Shown: piece after piece, positions 60,777 through 64,000 of the stretch
Numbering within the stretch: the stretch's first letter is position 1
How the letters are laid out: each line of letters begins with the position of its first letter
Assembly (NCBI GenBank): GCA_003993805.1
Contig: RSEF01000031.1
Location: 18,993,398-19,057,397, forward strand
Reading direction: 5' to 3'
DNA from: Himantopus leucocephalus
Lineage: Eukaryota > Chordata > Aves > Charadriiformes > Recurvirostridae
Length of the DNA: 64,000 nt
Notes under the pieces: generated by a model
Database searches by the model: none
Seen by the model: only the letters and a program-made list of their open reading frames with translations
Told to the model about the DNA's origin: nothing
Translations under genes and position numbers: made by a program

Positions 60777-63700
60777 GGTTTATGTTTTTAGTTACAGGTT
60801 TCTATAATTTTCAGCAGATCATTTTTAACACTCATGACAGATCAAGAAAAAGTATTCAATGTCATCCAAACTATTTATTTGTTTCTTGAAGTTTTGGGTA
60901 TGCCAGAAAGTAATGTATTAGCCTCTCTTATCATGGATATTGCCGAATACATGGCTTTAGGTTTGCCTGAAAAACTCACAGTGACAAAAAAGAACAAATG
61001 CCTGGTGTGTTTTTTTTTAAAAAGCTCTTCCTGATAACATCTGATGTTAGGCTTAAACACCACAGTAGAGTAGAAAACACTGCTTTGATGAAGATATTTT
61101 CTTAACTTCTTTCTACTAAACCTGGATATGCATATTACACGTGGAAATTTATGCAAATCCTTATCTGAGTGTTTTTTGTCTTAAAAATAGTAAACCTTTG
61201 ATTTAAAAGTTCAAACCTCATCATGAAATGTTTTCAGTAGGTTTACTGGCAAAAAAATGATTCACACATTGTAGCGGTTAATCAGAAAAGACAGCTGTTA
61301 AGTTTTCATGGCATTTTTCATTCTTTCCTATTTTTATGCTCTTACACCATAGAAAAAACCACACTTGTGGAACTGAAATTATCCATATGTGGCTCTTGGT
61401 CCTACTGGCCCTTACTCACACTTGTTCCTTTCGTTCATTTTGCTGGGGGACTAAGCATTTCTGCAGGAGGTCCTACACCTCCCTTGAACCTCCTTCCCTA
61501 TAGATATGCCATCTTCTTAGGTTCTAGGCTGTCACCTTGCATCAGGGTGTTCATTCAACTGTCCTCAGCTGCATCAAACCATATTAATGCTGCCAGTGGG
61601 GAGTCTAATAAGAAAAGGGTGTAAATACTGCCTGGGCGGAATTATCTCAGGCTGCTCCATGTCTTTCTTTTCCCTCAAATCTGAGATCAGGCAGCACAGT
61701 CATGAAATTGTTGATAGCAATCACTCACCCAAATCTTGCTCAGTCACTGGTGGCTGAGTGGAGCTCACCAGTGGATCTAATCTCAGTAATATGCTTCAGG
61801 ACTTTACCAGCAAGATGAAGTCACCCTTGACTTCCACTGGACCTAACCAGCCTAGTGAGTGGCTTAAATAACTGCCTTTTTTTTTCCCCATTCAGCTCAC
61901 ATGGTAGTTGATTAGGACTGCTGTTTGCCATAACTAGACATGACTTATTGCAGCATCGTGGATAGCAGCCTTTGTTAACACCAGTTGCAGACTGGTAACT
62001 ACATCATGAGTGTGACTGCACCTCCTCTACAGATCCCACCCCTATAGGTAAGGGCTGCTGATAATTAATCTGGGGATTAATTTCTTCTCTTCTTGTTATA
62101 GCTCGGAAGTAGTAAGGAAGGCTGCATCACTCCTTTTCTAGGCCCATTTTCCTCACTCATCAAAATGTGGCAGTCCAGTCTTACATGAAACCACCAAAGT
62201 CTTTTATTTGGGAAAACGCGACAAACAAGCAAATCATGGCTGGCTACTATCTGTGTCCAGCAAGAAGAGGAGTCTGGCTGAACTCTCCCCATACTTCAGT
62301 TCTAATTCCCAGGAGCATAGGTGGCAGAATTATCCTTTAGTTCTTGAGTTTCTCCCCATTGGTCTTTATGATCACACAGCAAGAAACAGAACATACATAC
62401 CTATTTTGTAGCCTGCTATCTCTCAGCTGGTAACTGAACTGAACATCAATAATTAATAGTAATAGTGCAGATGTGACAGTGTGAACATCAACGCACTTTG
62501 TTGGACTGGAAATTTCATGATAGAGTTGCACGGCATGGCTGATGAGGCAATATAGATACTCAGCCATTCAGAGAACTGTTGTTAAATAAAGGCGGTGTCT
62601 TCTGTTCTGTACCAGATCCTGCTCTTCAGATATGGTCACTAAGAGTTACACTGAGGTAGATGAAAGCAAACCAGATGATCAGATTAACGTCTAAATGCTG
62701 CTGTGCTGAACTGCTATCCATTATTTAGACTATGCTAAGATACTCTTAATGAGATTTTCAGTTTTCTCTGCTTTTTCCTGGACTATATGCTAACGCTTTT
62801 ATTTTTCAAAAGGTTAAAGTGGAAAATGCCTCTGAGAGGCAAGTGGTGAACTGCTGGAGTATATTAGGAAGATAAACAAACTTAAGCGTGGTAATATAAC
62901 CCTATGCTAAAGGAGGTATATGAAAGACTGATTCCAATATTTTGTCTAGTCTGTCTCTTTATTTTATAGAGAGACGTAGCCAGTAGCAAAATAAACAAAA
63001 CCTGGCATGTTATCATCAACTCACAATATTTATTTTTGTTAGTAATAAATGTCATAAAATCTTGTGGCAATGATAGTTTTTATTGGCTGAACAGTAACTA
63101 ATATACTCTTTATCTCCCTGTAACTGTGCATGTTGACAAAGTTACACAATCACTCAGCGTTCCTAAATGAAAGCTCTGCTGCCAGCCAACAACATTTGAG
63201 TCTTATCGGTGACTCAGTAATGTCCCTAAACAGTTCCCACTCTCAGCTCAAGTTGCAGATGTACTTTTCTCCCTACTCTAATACTCTAAATCTGTTCTTC
63301 TTAACTTCAGAGGAATATCATGACCCCTGCACCAAACTGAAATCTTGAGATTCGCTGAAGGAGCTGTTCCTTTGGGGGATTTAAGATTTGCAGTTGACTT
63401 CTGTGGATTGGGATGTATGTCAGTGGTGCTGAAGGCTGCAGTTTCATTCATGCAGCCTGGAGGTTATTCTTTCAAAAAGCCAACAAAACCAAGACCACAC
63501 GAGTCAGCAGCAAAGCAGTCTACACCTTTGTGGGCAGTCTGAAGAAGTTTAACTGAGCTCCCTTTCCCTCATTAGCTTCCTCACCTCTGCTCCCTCAGGC
63601 TGCTTCCTTTCTCCTGGTAGCTCCTCTGCTTTTGATTCCTTCTTTCCTCTGCATCTGATTTCAACACAGCTAATTTGGAGTGTCAAGCATTGGCAGTTTT

Positions 63701-64000
63701 AAAAGCATGATAGCAATGTGAGATACAGGCTGTACGTTGGTGAGTACAACAAGTTTTACTGGAATTCAGCCCTCTGATCAAGCAGGAAAAGTGCCATCAA
63801 TGTCCTTATATTGAAACCCAAACTGCAAAGTGACATGTCAATGTGACCCAATAATAGCAGTTATTTTCAAAGCATAACTTAATGCTATTTAGGTGTGGCC
63901 TGCAAATGAAGCAACCTTTAGAGCGTCTTTCATCAGAATACTGCAAGGCCCTGACCATTAAACTAAGACATTTGTAGTGAATGCTTAATAACAAACGTTT

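Overview
This window is vertebrate, almost certainly avian, nuclear DNA: AT-rich, intron-dominated, and carrying several CR1 LINE fragments with the 3'-end sequences typical of bird CR1 (for example the ATTCTATG-type tail near 25.45 kb). Two exons of one gene on the + strand are recognisable. Both belong to RAB3C, a Rab3-family small GTPase of regulated exocytosis. The exon at 6080-6307 carries the P-loop and switch I. The exon at 53131-53249 carries the DTAGQE/switch II region. I found no other protein-coding or RNA gene. The window is the interior of RAB3C: about 6 kb of the upstream intron, a 46.8-kb intron between the two exons, and about 10.7 kb of the downstream intron. The 5' non-coding/first exon and the exons for the NKCD, SAK and C-terminal CAC motifs lie outside.

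Layout. 1-6079: upstream intron, unremarkable apart from a faint MIR-like trace. 6080-6307: RAB3C exon. 6308-53130: large intron containing (a) a 5'-truncated, frame-broken CR1 on the - strand at about 10351-12745, (b) a short CR1 3' end on the + strand at 25352-25481, (c) a CR1 reverse-transcriptase fragment with a mutated catalytic motif (FANN in place of FADD), cut off by a 100-N assembly gap at 31640-31739, (d) a 2 x 70-bp tandem duplication at 31811-31950, (e) an unassigned pair of consecutive - strand reading frames at 41503-42079 next to a probable old interspersed repeat, and (f) a second copy of the CR1 type in (a), on the + strand at about 43155-43619, with an unusual pentamer tail (TTCGG/TTTGG). 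53131-53249: RAB3C exon. 53250-64000: downstream intron, with a locally GC-rich, coding-like patch on the - strand near 59.58-59.79 kb that I cannot identify.

The two exons join in frame (phase 0) to give the first half of the GTPase domain, from the N-terminus through RabF4. The last exon ends with a phase-2 donor. No multi-gene system, operon, CRISPR array, phage or recognisable endogenous retrovirus is visible. No undescribed biological system can be supported here. The second-look items are repeat archaeology, two unassigned coding-like patches and assembly-quality points.
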